Origin: Alisma plantago-aquatica
Lineage: Eukaryota; Streptophyta; Magnoliopsida; Alismatales; Alismataceae
DNA length: 64,000 nucleotides
Assembly: GCA_963693085.1 (NCBI GenBank)
Contig: OY856409.1
Location: 663,677,591-663,741,590 of the forward strand
Direction of reading: 5' to 3'
Made by a program: the position numbers and the translations under genes. This document shows positions 37,875 to 49,055 of this stretch, piece after piece. Every line of letters starts with the position of its first letter. Positions within the stretch are counted from its first letter, which is position 1. The notes below the pieces were generated by a model, which saw only the letters and a program-made list of their open reading frames with translations, did no database searches and was not told the DNA's origin.

Positions 37875-37915
37875 ACTCTTCAACCCTTAAAAAGGATTTC
37901 ATCCCTGAAATCTCA
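37875..37915 (-). other. Gypsy element polypurine tract and pol tail
   Basis: Minus strand GGGATGAAATCC, then TTTTTAAGGGTTGAAGAG next to the LTR start. This is the same arrangement as the end of chromovirus pol (compare 21010-21036 and 58937-58969). Confidence 0.6.
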
Positions 37916-38717
37916 AATGACCTAAACTAAGAGTCTGTAGAACATTTTATATTTATTAAAGCTACCAATATTGTGAGCATAGTCTTATTATTTATAATGG
38001 TGAAACATTTCCTCAAGTATTCCATATATGTCTATCCATGATGGTCCACTTAGCCAAGTGTACTGAGGAACTACAATTTGGATGTAGTACAGATGTCATT
38101 CATTTTAGAAAAAAATCAAGAGTTAGATAAAGTGTTTAAGTCAAAACATCACTAATTGGATATCTACTCCTAAATACTATGGGTTTGGGACTCTCTCCCA
38201 TAAAAGGATTATTCTAAAACCTAACTAATTGTCCTGCAAGAATAGAGTGAAAACAATGTCCAAAACTACTTACCCTATCATAGTTCTATTTTCGATCAAG
38301 GTTACCACGTCAAACTAAAAGATCAGAGGTTTTGTCTTACATTTTGTTTTTTAATCCAAAGCCTCACATGGTGGTGACTTGGTATCTAGAAACACCAAAA
38401 AACTTTAATCCAAAACCGTTTTCTTTTGTATACATAATGTGATCATGAAAATATGTTGGGAAAAACTACAATTTAATTCTGAAAATTGGCACCAAAATTA
38501 ATGCAAAGCCAAGTTACCATCTATAACCTCTCAACTAACTATTTTAAAATTACCAGATCCAAATAGGTGTCAAAAACCTCCTTGTATCCAAGATGATCAA
38601 CAACCATACTTCTAACTTAGAAAAGTTGATCCTCTCCTTATAACCTTTGAGACATGGGTATGACATGTAATACCATATACTAACCTTGACGTGATCCTAA
38701 TAGATGTTACTATAACT
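37916..38717 (-). other. Gypsy element internal region, pol missing
   Basis: About 800 bp between the polypurine tract and gag with no RT, RNase H or integrase motif on the minus strand. The pol gene has evidently been lost by deletion. Confidence 0.5.
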
Positions 38718-39594
38718 CTATATTCTAAGGTAAAAAAAATGTAAGATGGTTTGGAACAAAGGTACATGCATAGGAAATGAGTTTAGGTGCATGTTACCTT
38801 CATATGCTACATGAACATCTTTGATACCCACAACATCTAGAGTAAATACACGGCCTACATGTCTCTCAATAGGATCCTCTTTGATTGTTGGGATGATCCT
38901 TGAAGGTTGAGTTTGATGGTGTGGTGGTTGTTGTTGAGGCATAGGTGGATGAACAGGGGTTGGTCCTCTATAAAGTCGTGGACATTGTAGTCTAATATGT
39001 CCAAGTAAACTACAATGGTGGTAGATCACCTGTTTATCATTTCTTTGAACAATGAACTCTACCAAGTTACATCTTCCCAAGGGATGGAGATGATGACATC
39101 CAAAGAACCTCATGTACCTCTACTCATCACCCAGATGTTTTCTCTTATTGTTATTGTTACTGTTCACTAAAGCTTGATATCTTGGATAGGACTCAATAGC
39201 TAAAACTTTATCAATCATTTGTTTGAAACTAAGAGGAAGATATGGAACTAGAGAACGACCCACATGGTAGATGAGTCCTTCCAAGAACATAGTAGTCCTA
39301 TGGTCTTCACTCAAATCACTAGCTTACCGTTCAAGCAACATGAACTTTTACATATACGTAGGTCAATGCATAGAACCTTTCTTCAGACTTTATAGTTCCA
39401 CTTCCTCCTTCCTTAGAGTAGTTGTGAAGACGTATTTTTTTATAGAAAAATGCCAATAATTGCTCCAAGACAAAGTGGAAATATCTTGAGATTGAGCTAC
39501 CCCATTGCATCGAACTTGTACTGGCCCATCCAACACATAAGAGGCAAATCATACCTACTGGTAAGGCAAGCGTGCCATACCCTAAAAAATTCAC
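38718..39594 (-). pseudogene. Gypsy Gag remnant (retrotransposon gag domain and zinc knuckle)
   Basis: Read right to left in shifting frames: KFMLLER and SEDHRTTMFLEGLIYHVGRSL with FKQMIDKVLAIE, matching the end of the retrotrans_gag domain, then VIYHHCSLLGHIRLQCPRL, a CCHC zinc knuckle whose first Cys is replaced by Tyr, then a Pro/Gln-rich linker and GRVFTLDV, like the start of the protease region of Tekay/Del elements. Pieces: 39331-39594, 39120-39314, 38718-39113. Frameshifts separate them. Gag would have coated the element RNA; this copy is dead. Confidence 0.7.
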
Positions 39595-40060
39595 ACCAAG
39601 ACTAAAACTCAGTCATCCACATTATCAACCATCTTCAGTTCAGCTTCACCCTTGATGTAGGTCGGTTGCATCTTTTGCAAAGTCAATCAGGGAGTACTCC
39701 TTCGACTTATCAGAAATAGGAGGTGTGTTTAGCCTCCCCATGATCACTGTGGTGAGAAATTGTTGTAATAGGGACAACTCCTATTCAGGAGAGATGTCAA
39801 TCGAAGTAGTAGAGGTGGGGTCAACAACACCATGAGCTACAAGTGTAACCTGAGAGACTGAGTTGCTTCTAGGAGGGGGATCCACCAGCATGCCAAAATG
39901 AGGGTTTTTGTTTGATGTAGTGTACCCAAACCAAAGGTCGGAATTAGGAGTGGAACTTGTTCCATAAAATAGGTTGGTTTTTCATAAACGTAGGTGTAAT
40001 TTATAAGGAAAGCACACTAAGTAAAAATTCTAAGATAATCAGTTTACTGACCATAAATAT
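39595..40060 (-). other. Gypsy element leader
   Basis: Between gag and primer site; no further gene seen. It probably holds the start of gag, too decayed to read. Confidence 0.4.
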
Positions 40061-40072
40061 GCTATGATACGA
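40061..40072 (-). other. Gypsy element primer binding site
   Basis: Minus strand TCGTATCATAGC, against TGGTATCAGAGC (two mismatches), three bases from the LTR end TTTACA. Confidence 0.6.
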
Positions 40073-40075
40073 TCT

Positions 40076-40470
40076 TGTAAAGAGTGGAACCAATGAGGGG
40101 ATCCACTCCTTACTTAATTTAAGAAAATAATGTATAATTCCTCATTCATTCACAACAACATAGTAATAACTTTTAAATAAAAGGGGTGCAAATCTTTTCT
40201 CAAACATATTTGTAAAAGAAACATAGTTTGTAGCAGCAAAAGGTAAATTTGTCAAAGCGGTGATGAAGGGCATCTATGAAATCCACTCTCATAGGATTAG
40301 TTTGCGCTGAGAAGCCCGTCCATCACACGATTCTTCCTAAATCTATCTCTGGGAGATACCTCCTACTTCCTATACCTCACGGTGTTAAACCTCTGGGTGG
40401 GTTGAAAATTACACCCAGTAGAGGAAACAAACACAAAGAAAGGACGTTAGTAGAAAGGTGAGTATGTTGA
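40076..40470 (-). mobile_element. Gypsy element 5' LTR, truncated copy
   Basis: Aligns with 35041-35330 (GGATCCACTCCTTACTTAATTT, and the GTGGGTTGAAAA...GAGGAAACAAA block), with one extra stretch. Similarity fades near 40470, where another sequence begins. Confidence 0.6.
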
Positions 40471-41155
40471 TGCATGTCATTTGCACACCAAATCACTAGG
40501 AAAAAGTACTAGAATATAACCTTATAAAATGTAGTCAACTCATTGCAAGCAATGAGTCAACTTTATAGTAGTATGGTATTGATCCAAGGGATGGAAGAAA
40601 GATGGTCAAAATCCAAAATCAATCATGAGAATAAGAAATTAAAATCCATATTGTGAGAGTTTGATTAAACTAAGAATAGAATAAAATAAATACAGAATGG
40701 AAACAAACTAATCAAATGATAGAAGGTAGTGGGGGTCCTGGGGATCACCACCGATAGCCATATTTTTACTCAACAAATCAACTCCAAAGTTTAGGACCAT
40801 GTGGATTCGTGTTCTTTCAGAGCACAATCTCACAAGGGCCAGACTTCCTGCGAACTTGTTGATCTTGGCATTTGTAGGTCCTCATACAACCGTCCTACAT
40901 ATCCTTATCTGAGATCTCATCGAGGAACATGTGAATTCCATTCCATGTTCAATCACATGGGTCAGATGATCACATCACCATAAGATATAACAAAATAAGT
41001 CAACGGGTAGAAAGATCATAAACTCCATCAACAGGTAATCATCAAGAGATCATTGGTTCACATTAGTGAGGATATGAGATCTCGACACCCCTATAGGAAT
41101 ATAATCATTCTAATAGAAAACTTTATGAGGTTAGATTGATAAAAATATAACAATC
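40471..41155. other. Unassigned LTR-like sequence left of the CACTA element
   Basis: No gene. It continues after the CACTA element at 56660, as the duplicated ATC on both sides shows. It may be more of the gypsy LTR or another element; I could not match it to the 3' LTR. Confidence 0.4.
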
Positions 41156-41880
41156 CACTAGTACAAAAATGATATATAATGTCACATTTGATGGCGTCAG
41201 TTACACATAAAAAACTGACGCCATAGTACAACGACATCGGCTAAATATTACAACCGTCACCATATGTGAAGTCCGGCCGATTTAGAAAAGACACGAGTAC
41301 TAATTTTACTTTAATGTCGGTTTCTTTTCAAAAAAATAGACATCTAAAATTACCTGCAAAATACAATTTTTAGGGAAAATTTTTTGCCTCCAAAATTTTC
41401 AATACGGTGTCAGTTGTTCCAAAATTGAAGAAACATATTTCGTGCCATGTTCCCACAATTTTTTTTTATCCCTAATTAGTCATCGTTTGTCACAGAAAAC
41501 CGACGGCTAATCACCCTTCATGAGACAAAATTTATCCCCTCATTAGTCATTGGTTTTTGATAAAGAACTGATGACTAAGTGTTTTCGCGCCTTGTCCCCA
41601 CAAAAATATCCCCCCCATTTGCTTCTATGTCGTCAATTTTTGTTGGGCAACTGATAACTATGGTCCTAACACAAGAATTTTTTTTATTTCAATATGTGAA
41701 TAGACGTTGGTTGTTATATCTAGAAACCGATGACTAAAGCCATAATCGCGTACAACTTTTTTTGTTTAAATTTGCACTTAGTTGTCGGTTTTTCAAATGT
41801 GACCGACAACTATTAGTATTAGGTGTCGATTTTTGTAAACAACCGACGACTAAAGGTAACTTAATAGCACCCGTGCAAAA
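41156..41880. repeat. CACTA left subterminal repeats
   Basis: Many copies in both orientations of a motif like GTCGGTTTT and its inverse AACCGACGACTA, for example near 41210, 41265, 41320, 41500, 41560, 41730, 41800 and 41850. Subterminal arrays of this kind bind the TnpA-type protein in En/Spm. Confidence 0.75.
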
Positions 41881-42720
41881 TAGACTCTTCCCCATTCTCT
41901 ATTTCATCACAATTTCATTAGGTTTTTGGCAATTCTGGTGATTCCATTACCTCTTGCCTCTACCGATCTCTGTCTTCCTCCACTCGTTGTTGGGTTTCCT
42001 TGCCACTATTGCTACTGAGCTACACTGCCGCTCCAATTTCCTCCCTCCCATCGAACTTGGGCTACTGAGCTAAGCCATCGCCTTTTCCATTGAGGAGCTA
42101 CTGAGCTGCACCGTTGCCATCACTCGCTCTAGGAGGACGTCGCTAGAGCCTACTGTGATCGTCTTTGTTGTTATTGGATGCCACCACCATCGGAGCTAGT
42201 TATGCTCACTATTAGAGCTTTTTGTGGTTGTCGCCAGTGTCGTTGCTACTACTGGACACCACGCCACCGTCGCCAGTGTCATTGCTAATACTAGAAACCA
42301 TTCCTCTAAAGGTTTGAGGTTCTTATACATAAGTGCTTATATGTCCTTTTCTATTGTCTTTCTCTCTCTAATCAAAGTATACTCAAAACCCTTGACCACT
42401 TGATATGGATGTACCACCTAATTCTTATGTTGATCCCAAATGAAATAAGAAACCAATAGTTTGATTACATGTTGAGCCAAAATTATTTCAATTACTAGTT
42501 TATCTTAATTAATTTGTATTGTTTGCTTTCTCTCGTGAATAACAAATCCAAATGGAAGAATGAATTAAATTAAATGATGTTACATAAATCTAGGATATGA
42601 ATGATGAAAATAGGATCATAGGTATAGGAATGATAACATACATGTATTTTATTGACCTAGAAACTCGTATGAGATTTACTCATTAGGAGTAAATCTAGGA
42701 TAGTCCCCAGTTTGGGACTG
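41881..42720 (+). other. CACTA 5' region: probable leader or intron
   Basis: Between subterminal repeats and hairpin. A C-T rich stretch with GCTACTGAGCT repeated three times (42014-42106) and CCACCGTCGCC-type triplets is seen, but no convincing exon. It probably holds the promoter and an untranslated leader. Confidence 0.35.
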
Positions 42721-42942
42721 TTCTTGAACACTAAATCTCACTTAGGATGTAAGTGTATAATGTATATTTGGTCTTCATGATGTTTCATCAGCACTTCCCG
42801 TTTATTCTCTAAGTACATATGTTGGTGGGCATTTGCCCATGTACATCGGTGTACTTAGAGAACTGCGGGGAAATGCTGTTGAAATTTTCTTGAAAAACCA
42901 ATATACATTATACACTTACTAGTGATATTAGGTGTTCAAGAA
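42721..42942. repeat. Long inverted repeat (hairpin) of about 220 nt in the CACTA element
   Basis: Left arm 42721-42817 (TTCTTGAACACTAA to CTCTAAGTACA) pairs with 42850-42942 (TGTACTTAGAG to TTAGGTGTTCAAGAA). The blocks AAGTGTATAATGTATAT and TTCTTGAACAC pair almost fully; the middle is less perfect. The apex holds a small inner stem GGGCA-TTT-GCCC. Such a transcript would fold like a pri-miRNA or a small-RNA hairpin. No function is shown. Confidence 0.8.
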
Positions 42943-42960
42943 TGGGATAGGTGGGACTAG

Positions 42961-44358
42961 ATGGATTCTCGAGCTCCCTCTGTCATGGGCGACAAGACGA
43001 AAGGCAAGGCGATGCCGCCGCCACCTAGCCGATCCCCTTCTATGAGTCTGTGTATGCCATCGAATCGCAGCAAAAGAGTGGAAACCTCAGTCTCATCTCA
43101 AGCTCTGGTGGTTTCACAAGTTATAAACCATGATACAGTCAATTCGCCGCTACAGTGGGGTGCCTTCAAGCCTTTATCTGCTGGGAATGCATCGAGATTA
43201 CAATGTGTTGATATCACCACGATTAATGGTAAGCTACTTTATCCTAGCAAGGAAGCGGAGGAAAACGCCAATAAATGGAAGAAATGCCTTCTTGGTTATA
43301 TCATCGATTTGTAGCCTGATATCTTCACCCTTGCGAACCACTTTGATGAGATCTGGAATACTCTGGCCGCTTTGAGATGTTTGATAGAGGTAATGGTTTT
43401 TTTTCAGGTAAGATTTGATGATCTAGAAGACCTGGAGGATGCTTTTAAAGGCGAATGGACTGTCTTTGGAAGACCAGTTATCCTCAAGAAATGGGTTCTA
43501 GGGGAAAAACAGACTAGAACTGTATTATCTGATGTACCTATTTGGGTCGATATTTTAAACCTTCCTATGGAGCTGTGGAATACCAGGACTTTCAATAGGA
43601 TTGGCTCTTTCCTTGGTCGTCCTGTGAAGATGGATGAAGACATTGTCAGTCTGAAATGGTTAGACATTGCGAGGATCCAAGTTATTTTTAAGGAAGATGC
43701 TAAGTTCCCGAGGAGTTTAACTTTAATTAGTGATTCTGGTTCTGAGCACACAGTAGCTCTTGATTACGAATGGGTTCCATATAAATGTAGTAGATGTGGG
43801 TTCCTGGGGCATGGAGAATGCAAGTCAGCTCGTTCAGATAAAAAATAGAGAGCTAAACCTCCAGCTAAATCTAGGAAAATGTGGGAGGTTAAAAGAACTG
43901 ATGCAAGCCAGGTGTTTGATGTTATTCCTAATATCAGTCTGGAAAGTGGTTGATTTTATGTAATCGAAGAAATCTCAGATGAAGAGGAAATACAACGCAA
44001 GAAACTTATGATTGAACAGACGGATAATACTATTGAGGATGAGGAAATTTCTAAAGTTGTTAATGAAGGAATCAACACTACTAGCTCAACCCCGGCTAGT
44101 AGGACTGGCTCTATTCCTTCGACACCTACTGAGACACATATTTTCTCTAATATCACCCATGATAGTTCTAATATTGACAAAGTGCAGATCGATCCAAGTG
44201 ACAGAAGAAGGAATATATTCCCTCCTAAGCATCAACCAAAACAAAGCACTGGTATCTACTATAGAATTACAGAGTCAAACCTCTCCCCTATTCTTACAAA
44301 AATTGATGAACTGAATGTGTCTACTGATGAAGATGTGGTTGTCAGCCCAACAATCTAG
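42961..44358 (+). pseudogene. LINE ORF1: nucleic-acid-binding Gag-like protein (DUF4283 type)
   Basis: A single frame of 466 codons with three stops (TAG 43312-43314, TAG 43846-43848, TGA 43951-43953). Basic, Pro/Ser-rich N-terminus (MDSRAPSVMGDKTKGK), then a DUF4283-like domain (VRFDDLEDLEDAFKGEWTVF, RPVILKKWVLGE, VPIWVDILNLPMELWN, GRPVKMDE), then a zinc knuckle of CCHC type (YEWVPYKCSRCGFLGHGEC), then an acidic Ser/Thr-rich tail. The family binds the element RNA. It stops nine bases before ORF2, the usual spacing for plant L1. Confidence 0.88.
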
Positions 44359-44366
44359 GTGGACAA

Positions 44367-47300
44367 ATGATTCCTCCTTTATCTATTTCTTCTTGGAATG
44401 TATGTGGTATAAGCAATAAAATTCAGGACATTCAAGAAAAAATTAGGAAGGCTAGTGACAGTATAGCTATTTTGGTTGTAACAAAAGTCAGGCCTTGCAA
44501 GATTAAAGTCTTTATCAATAAGTACTGTCCTGGTTATAATTGTCTCTCAAATCATACCTCTCACATCCTTGGTAGGATGGTTGTCCTCTGGAATCCTGCT
44601 GAATGTGATATTTTTGAAATTGTTGAAAATGATCAAGTTCTCCATATGAAGGTTATTACTGACCAATCTTATTTTTATCTATCTGTTGTTTATGGCCACA
44701 ACCCTGATATTCACAGAGAAAGGCTTTGGTCCTCCATTTCCTCCTTTTGTACTAGAGTGGATAGTCCTTGGCTCATCTTGGGTGATTTCAATTGTGTGCA
44801 TAAGAATGTGGAAAGGGTTAGCAAGAAAATGCCCACTAGAAAATACATGGATAATTTCAATGAATGCATCTTAAACTGTAATCTTTTTGAAATGAACCTC
44901 CAAGGGCCTTTCTACACTTGGGATAATAGACAAGAAGGTGATAGTTTAGTTACGTCAGAAATTGATAGAGTTTTCTATAATACTGATTTTCTCAATATTA
45001 TTGCTGAGTTTTCGGGTGATGTGATCTCCAATATCATCAGTGACCATCGAAAAGTCCTTGTCAAAATTGGTAACCCGAGGAGAGTGAAATCACCTTTCAG
45101 ATTTATTAATGCATGGGTTGAACATCAAGACTTCATATCCATAGTGAAGAACTCGTGGGTTATGGAAGTTCCTGGATTTGCCATGTTTAAATTATACAGG
45201 AAATTGGAGAAGCTCAAGAAAGATCTTATTAAGTGGAATAAAGAGTGTTATGGGAACATCAATGATAATCTTAAGATAGCTAAATTCAATGCTATCAAAG
45301 CTCAAGAGTAAGCTGACTTGGACCCTTTGAATGAAGATCTAAGGGTTATTGCTAAGAATCTTAGACTGGAAGTGAATCAATGTGTTGCAGGACAAGAATC
45401 TCTCTACAAAGAGAAGTCGAGGGTTAAATGGCTCAAGGAAGGTGATTCTAACACTGCTTACTTTTATGCCTCCATGAAGGTTAGAAGACAGTCTAATTCT
45501 ATTAAAAGCCTCGATATTGATGGTAACCTTTCGCATGACAATGATGCTATTAAGAAGTCTATTTCTAAATTTTACTCTAAGATTTTTAATAATTCAACTG
45601 ATTCTAATGGGGTGTGGCAAGGAGAATGGCCCGACAACACTTTAACTCTTCAGCAGAAATGTTCTCTCATCTTAAATGTTACAAGGGCTGAAATTGAGGA
45701 GGTCATAAAGGTTTTAAAAGTTGATAAGGCCCCGGGGCCTGATGGTTTTAATGGGTTTTTTATAAGAAGTGTTGGGATATTATTGGAGATGATGTTTGTG
45801 AGGTTGTCTTTGAGTTTTTCAGGAATAGCAAAATGCTTCAGGAGGCCAACAGAACTTTCCTAACCCTTATTCCCAAAGGCTCTGATTCCACTTTGATTAA
45901 AAGCTGGAGGCCCATCGCCTTGTGTAATACTTTCTATAAAATTATTTCCAAGATTCTTGCTAATAGACTTCAAAGTGTTTTGCTTTCAATTATTGATGAT
46001 TCTCAATGTGCCTTTGTTAAAGATAGAAGTATCAAGGAGGCTACATTGCTCACTAATGAAATTTTGAGTGATTTTAAAAAACCTTATGGTTCTCCTAGAA
46101 TGTGCATCCAAGCCGATGTAATGAAAGCTTATGATTCTGTTAAGTGGTCTTTCCTTTTCTCTATTATGCACAAAATGGGCTTTCCTTCCATATGGATAAA
46201 CTGGATCAGAGAAATCTTTTACTCTACCTCATATCAGGTTCTTATTAACGGGGAGCCTTCCGATCCTTTTAAACCCACTAGTGGGGTTAAACATGGGGAC
46301 CCCATCGCCCCTTATTTGTTTTTCATTGGCATGCAAGGTTTATCAGAGCTTTTTAAGAGAATGGTTAGGGATGGTGGTCTAGAGCCCATTGCTATTTTTG
46401 AGAAGTTGTATAGATCCCATCTCCTATTTGCGGATGACCTCATGATTTTTTCTAAAGCAAGCAGTGATAATGCTATTGCTATAAAGAATGTTCTTGACTC
46501 TTTTGCTAATGTTTCTAGTCTTTGTGTTAATTATGATAAGAGTTCTATTATCTATAGCAAGAATGCTGACAAGCATATAATCACAGAAATCACAAAAATC
46601 AAAGAAGGTTGCTTCCCATCCAAGTATCTTGGGTTACCTCTTTTCTCTGGGAAATTATCCAAAAGATTTTGTGGGACTTTGCTTGATAAAGTCAAATCTA
46701 GATTGGACTCTTAGAAATCAAAATTGTTGTCTATTGCTACAAGAATGGAGCTAATTAAGTCTACTCTCTCCAATATGCACTTATACTAGCTTTTTTCCTT
46801 TCCCATCCCAAGTTCCACGATTGATCAAATTAACAAACTTTGTCGTGACTTTCTATGGGGAAAAATAGTGTCAAAGAAGAACCTCCATCTTGTCAAATGG
46901 GATGATGTTACTGAACTTAAAGACGATGGTGGTCTAAATATCAAAAAAACCCAAGGATGTGGCTAAAGCGTGCTTGTTATTGAATGCATGGGACATAGCA
47001 AGTAAAAAAGACACCCTTTGGGTGAAGTGGATCTCTGAGAAATACTTAAAAAAGCAATCCTTCTGGATTGCTAAGGAGTCTCCCAACTACTCCTGGTTGT
47101 TTAATAACCTTATTTGTATCAGAGAGGATCTGGTTGGTTATATTAATTTTTTGGTGGGAGATGGTACTTCTATTCTTACTTGGCAGGATCCTTGGTGTAA
47201 CAAGCTCTTTCTTGAAAATCTTGTGGGCAAAGAGTGTATTATCAGAGCAGGGATTCTGTGGGATTCAACTCTGAATGTCATGATAAAAAATGGTGCATGT

Positions 47301-47870
47301 AATATGCCTAGGACTAACAACCGAGGCCAAGATGATATTTTTAAAGCTGTTAATTCCGTTCAGATTCACAGGGGTCTAAGAGATACAATTCTCTTTGGTG
47401 GAAAGAAGGATATCAAATTCCATGATGTCTAGGAAGCTGTTAGAACTAAAAAATCCAGTTGTATCAACTTTGGGTGGCTTTTGAAGATTAAAACTCAAAA
47501 TTGTGCCAGGTTACACCTCTGTAAAGCTAGGCATAATAGGCTTCCCACAAATGACTGTTCCAGGAGGAGAGGCCTATGCCTAGCCTCTATGTGTTACTTA
47601 TGTAAAAATGATTACGAAGATACCAATTACATTCTGTTTGAGTGCAAATATGTTGATGAGATCTGGGCTGTGGCCAATATTCCTAAGATTAGTTCTAGGA
47701 GTCAGGCTGAAAATATGAATGATCAAAAAGTAAAATGTATTATGAGCATCATTTTCTATCACTCTTGGATTGAGAGAAATCAAAGAGTTCATGAGGACAA
47801 ATATAGGAATCCGGTTCAATTATGGAAAGTTATTAATCAGGATACCCTTTGTTTCTTCACAGGAAATTGA
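44367..47870 (+). pseudogene. LINE ORF2: endonuclease, reverse transcriptase, zf-RVT
   Basis: Order: an endonuclease/exonuclease/phosphatase domain (SWNVCGI, WLILGDFNCV, ISDHRKVLV), in which the usual Glu of the 'ETK' motif is Val (LVVTKVR); a linker with KEKSRVKWLKEGDSNTAYFY; RT (KAPGPDGFNG, TLIPKG, RPIALCNTFYKII, AFVKDRSI, ADVMKAYDSVKW, FADD at 46427-46438, SKYLGLPL); and a zf-RVT tail (ARLHLCKARHNRLPT, CYLCKNDYEDTNYILFEC). Breaks: TAA 45309-45311, a shift in the T run 45756-45761, TAG 46712-46714 and 46787-46789, a shift in the A run 46943-46949, and TAG 47430-47432. Three TAGs stand at Trp positions. It performed target-primed reverse transcription; now inactive. Confidence 0.93.
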
Positions 47871-49038
47871 GCTTGGTTTCTTTTGTTTGATCCCCTGTTT
47901 GTTAGGTTTTTTCTTCTGGTTCTTGTTTAGGTTCTGTCTTAGTGATGGTTGAGTCCCCATTTATGGGTGTTAACGCTCCCCTCTCACTAGTTCCTTTTGT
48001 TGTATGTCCTTGGTTGCCTTGGTGATGAGGTCCCTTTCTTGCTATGAAGGTAATACTATGGTTTTTTGTTTGAGTATGTGCTTGTGGTTGCCGTGTTCAG
48101 TTTTCTTGGTTGCGTATCTGATGATGTTTGGTTTGGGCCCTGGATGCTTTGGTTCCTTCTCAGTAGCTCTTTGAAGCTGAGCTTGCTGCTCCCCTCTCGC
48201 TCGATGAGTGATGGTCGAGCCTATTGAGTTTTTTCTCCTCTCTTTAATCTGAAGATGACCTTGTTCTAGCTTTGAAGGCAGTAACAATATGATGGTTGGC
48301 TCTGAGTTGGTTTCCCTAGTGTGGAACGTTGGTTGAGTTTGTTGATTCTTGTTGTTCTCTGCTTGGTTTGCTGACATCTTCTATAATGTGTTTATGTTCT
48401 GGAGATATCTTCAGCAGCTTCTTTTCTCTCATAGGCTGGTTATCTACTGGGGCTTCTTTCCCACAGGCTGGGTTATCTGTTGGAGCTTAATATCTCTCAC
48501 GGACTACTTTCTGAAGTTGAGTTTGTTGCTCCCCTCTCACTCGAGGAGTGATGGTCGAGTTTTCTGGGTTTCTTTTCCTCTCTTTGATCTGAAGATGGCC
48601 TCCTTCTTACTTTGAAGGTTGTAACATTTTTATTTGGTTTTGGTCTGGGTTTCTTGTTTGATGCTCCCCTCTCACTCACTGAGTGATGGTTGAGTCTGCT
48701 GGGCTTCCCTTTCCTTGGTTTGAGGATGTTTGGCTCTATGCTGGATTTCTTGGTTTGGAGTGATGGTTGAGTTGGTTGTTTTTGCTGCCATATGTTGGTC
48801 TGTTGACATCTGCTGTTAAGTGTTTTTTCTGGAGTTAACCTCAGAAGTTTCAAATCTTTCACAGGATGGGTTATATGTTTTCTTATATATTCTTTCTTTT
48901 TTCGTTTTCATAGATTTTCTTTCAAATGTAAAGATAGATCCTTTCCTTTTAGTTGGTTCTCTTTTGGGAACTAACAAGCACTGTACCTTCAAACAAAAAA
49001 TGAAAAAAAAAGCAACTGAGTTTTGACTGACAAAAAAA
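47871..49038 (+). repeat. LINE 3' untranslated region with repeated hairpin units
   Basis: Imperfect direct repeats, each built of GCTCCCCTCTCACTC, then GAGTGATGGT and GAGT. They lie near 47970, 48190, 48530 and 48665, with shared flanks (TTCTCTCTTTGATCTGAAGATG) and other paired blocks (GACATCT...CTGGAG...TCA). TCACTCGAGGAGTGA at 48537-48551 and TCACTCACTGAGTGA near 48675 are perfect stems with 3-nt loops, and TCGCTCGATGAGTGA near 48199 still pairs with one G-T. The repeats end in the poly(A). Confidence 0.75.
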
Positions 49039-49055
49039 AAGAATGGGATAGGTGG

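Larger units (their letters stand above)
42938..49055 (+). mobile_element. Full-length L1-type LINE inside the CACTA element
   Basis: 42955-49038 (6,084 bp) is flanked by the 17-bp duplication AAGAATGGGATAGGTGG (42938-42954 and 49039-49055). It has ORF1, ORF2, a 1.17-kb 3' region and an A9 tail (49032-49040). Only six bases precede the ORF1 ATG, so it is at or near full length. Both frames carry stops and shifts. Confidence 0.95.

Noticed and set aside
42961..43848. Possible host gene encoding a zinc-knuckle protein
   Set aside because: It is ORF1 of a LINE: target duplications enclose it and ORF2 follows nine bases after its end.
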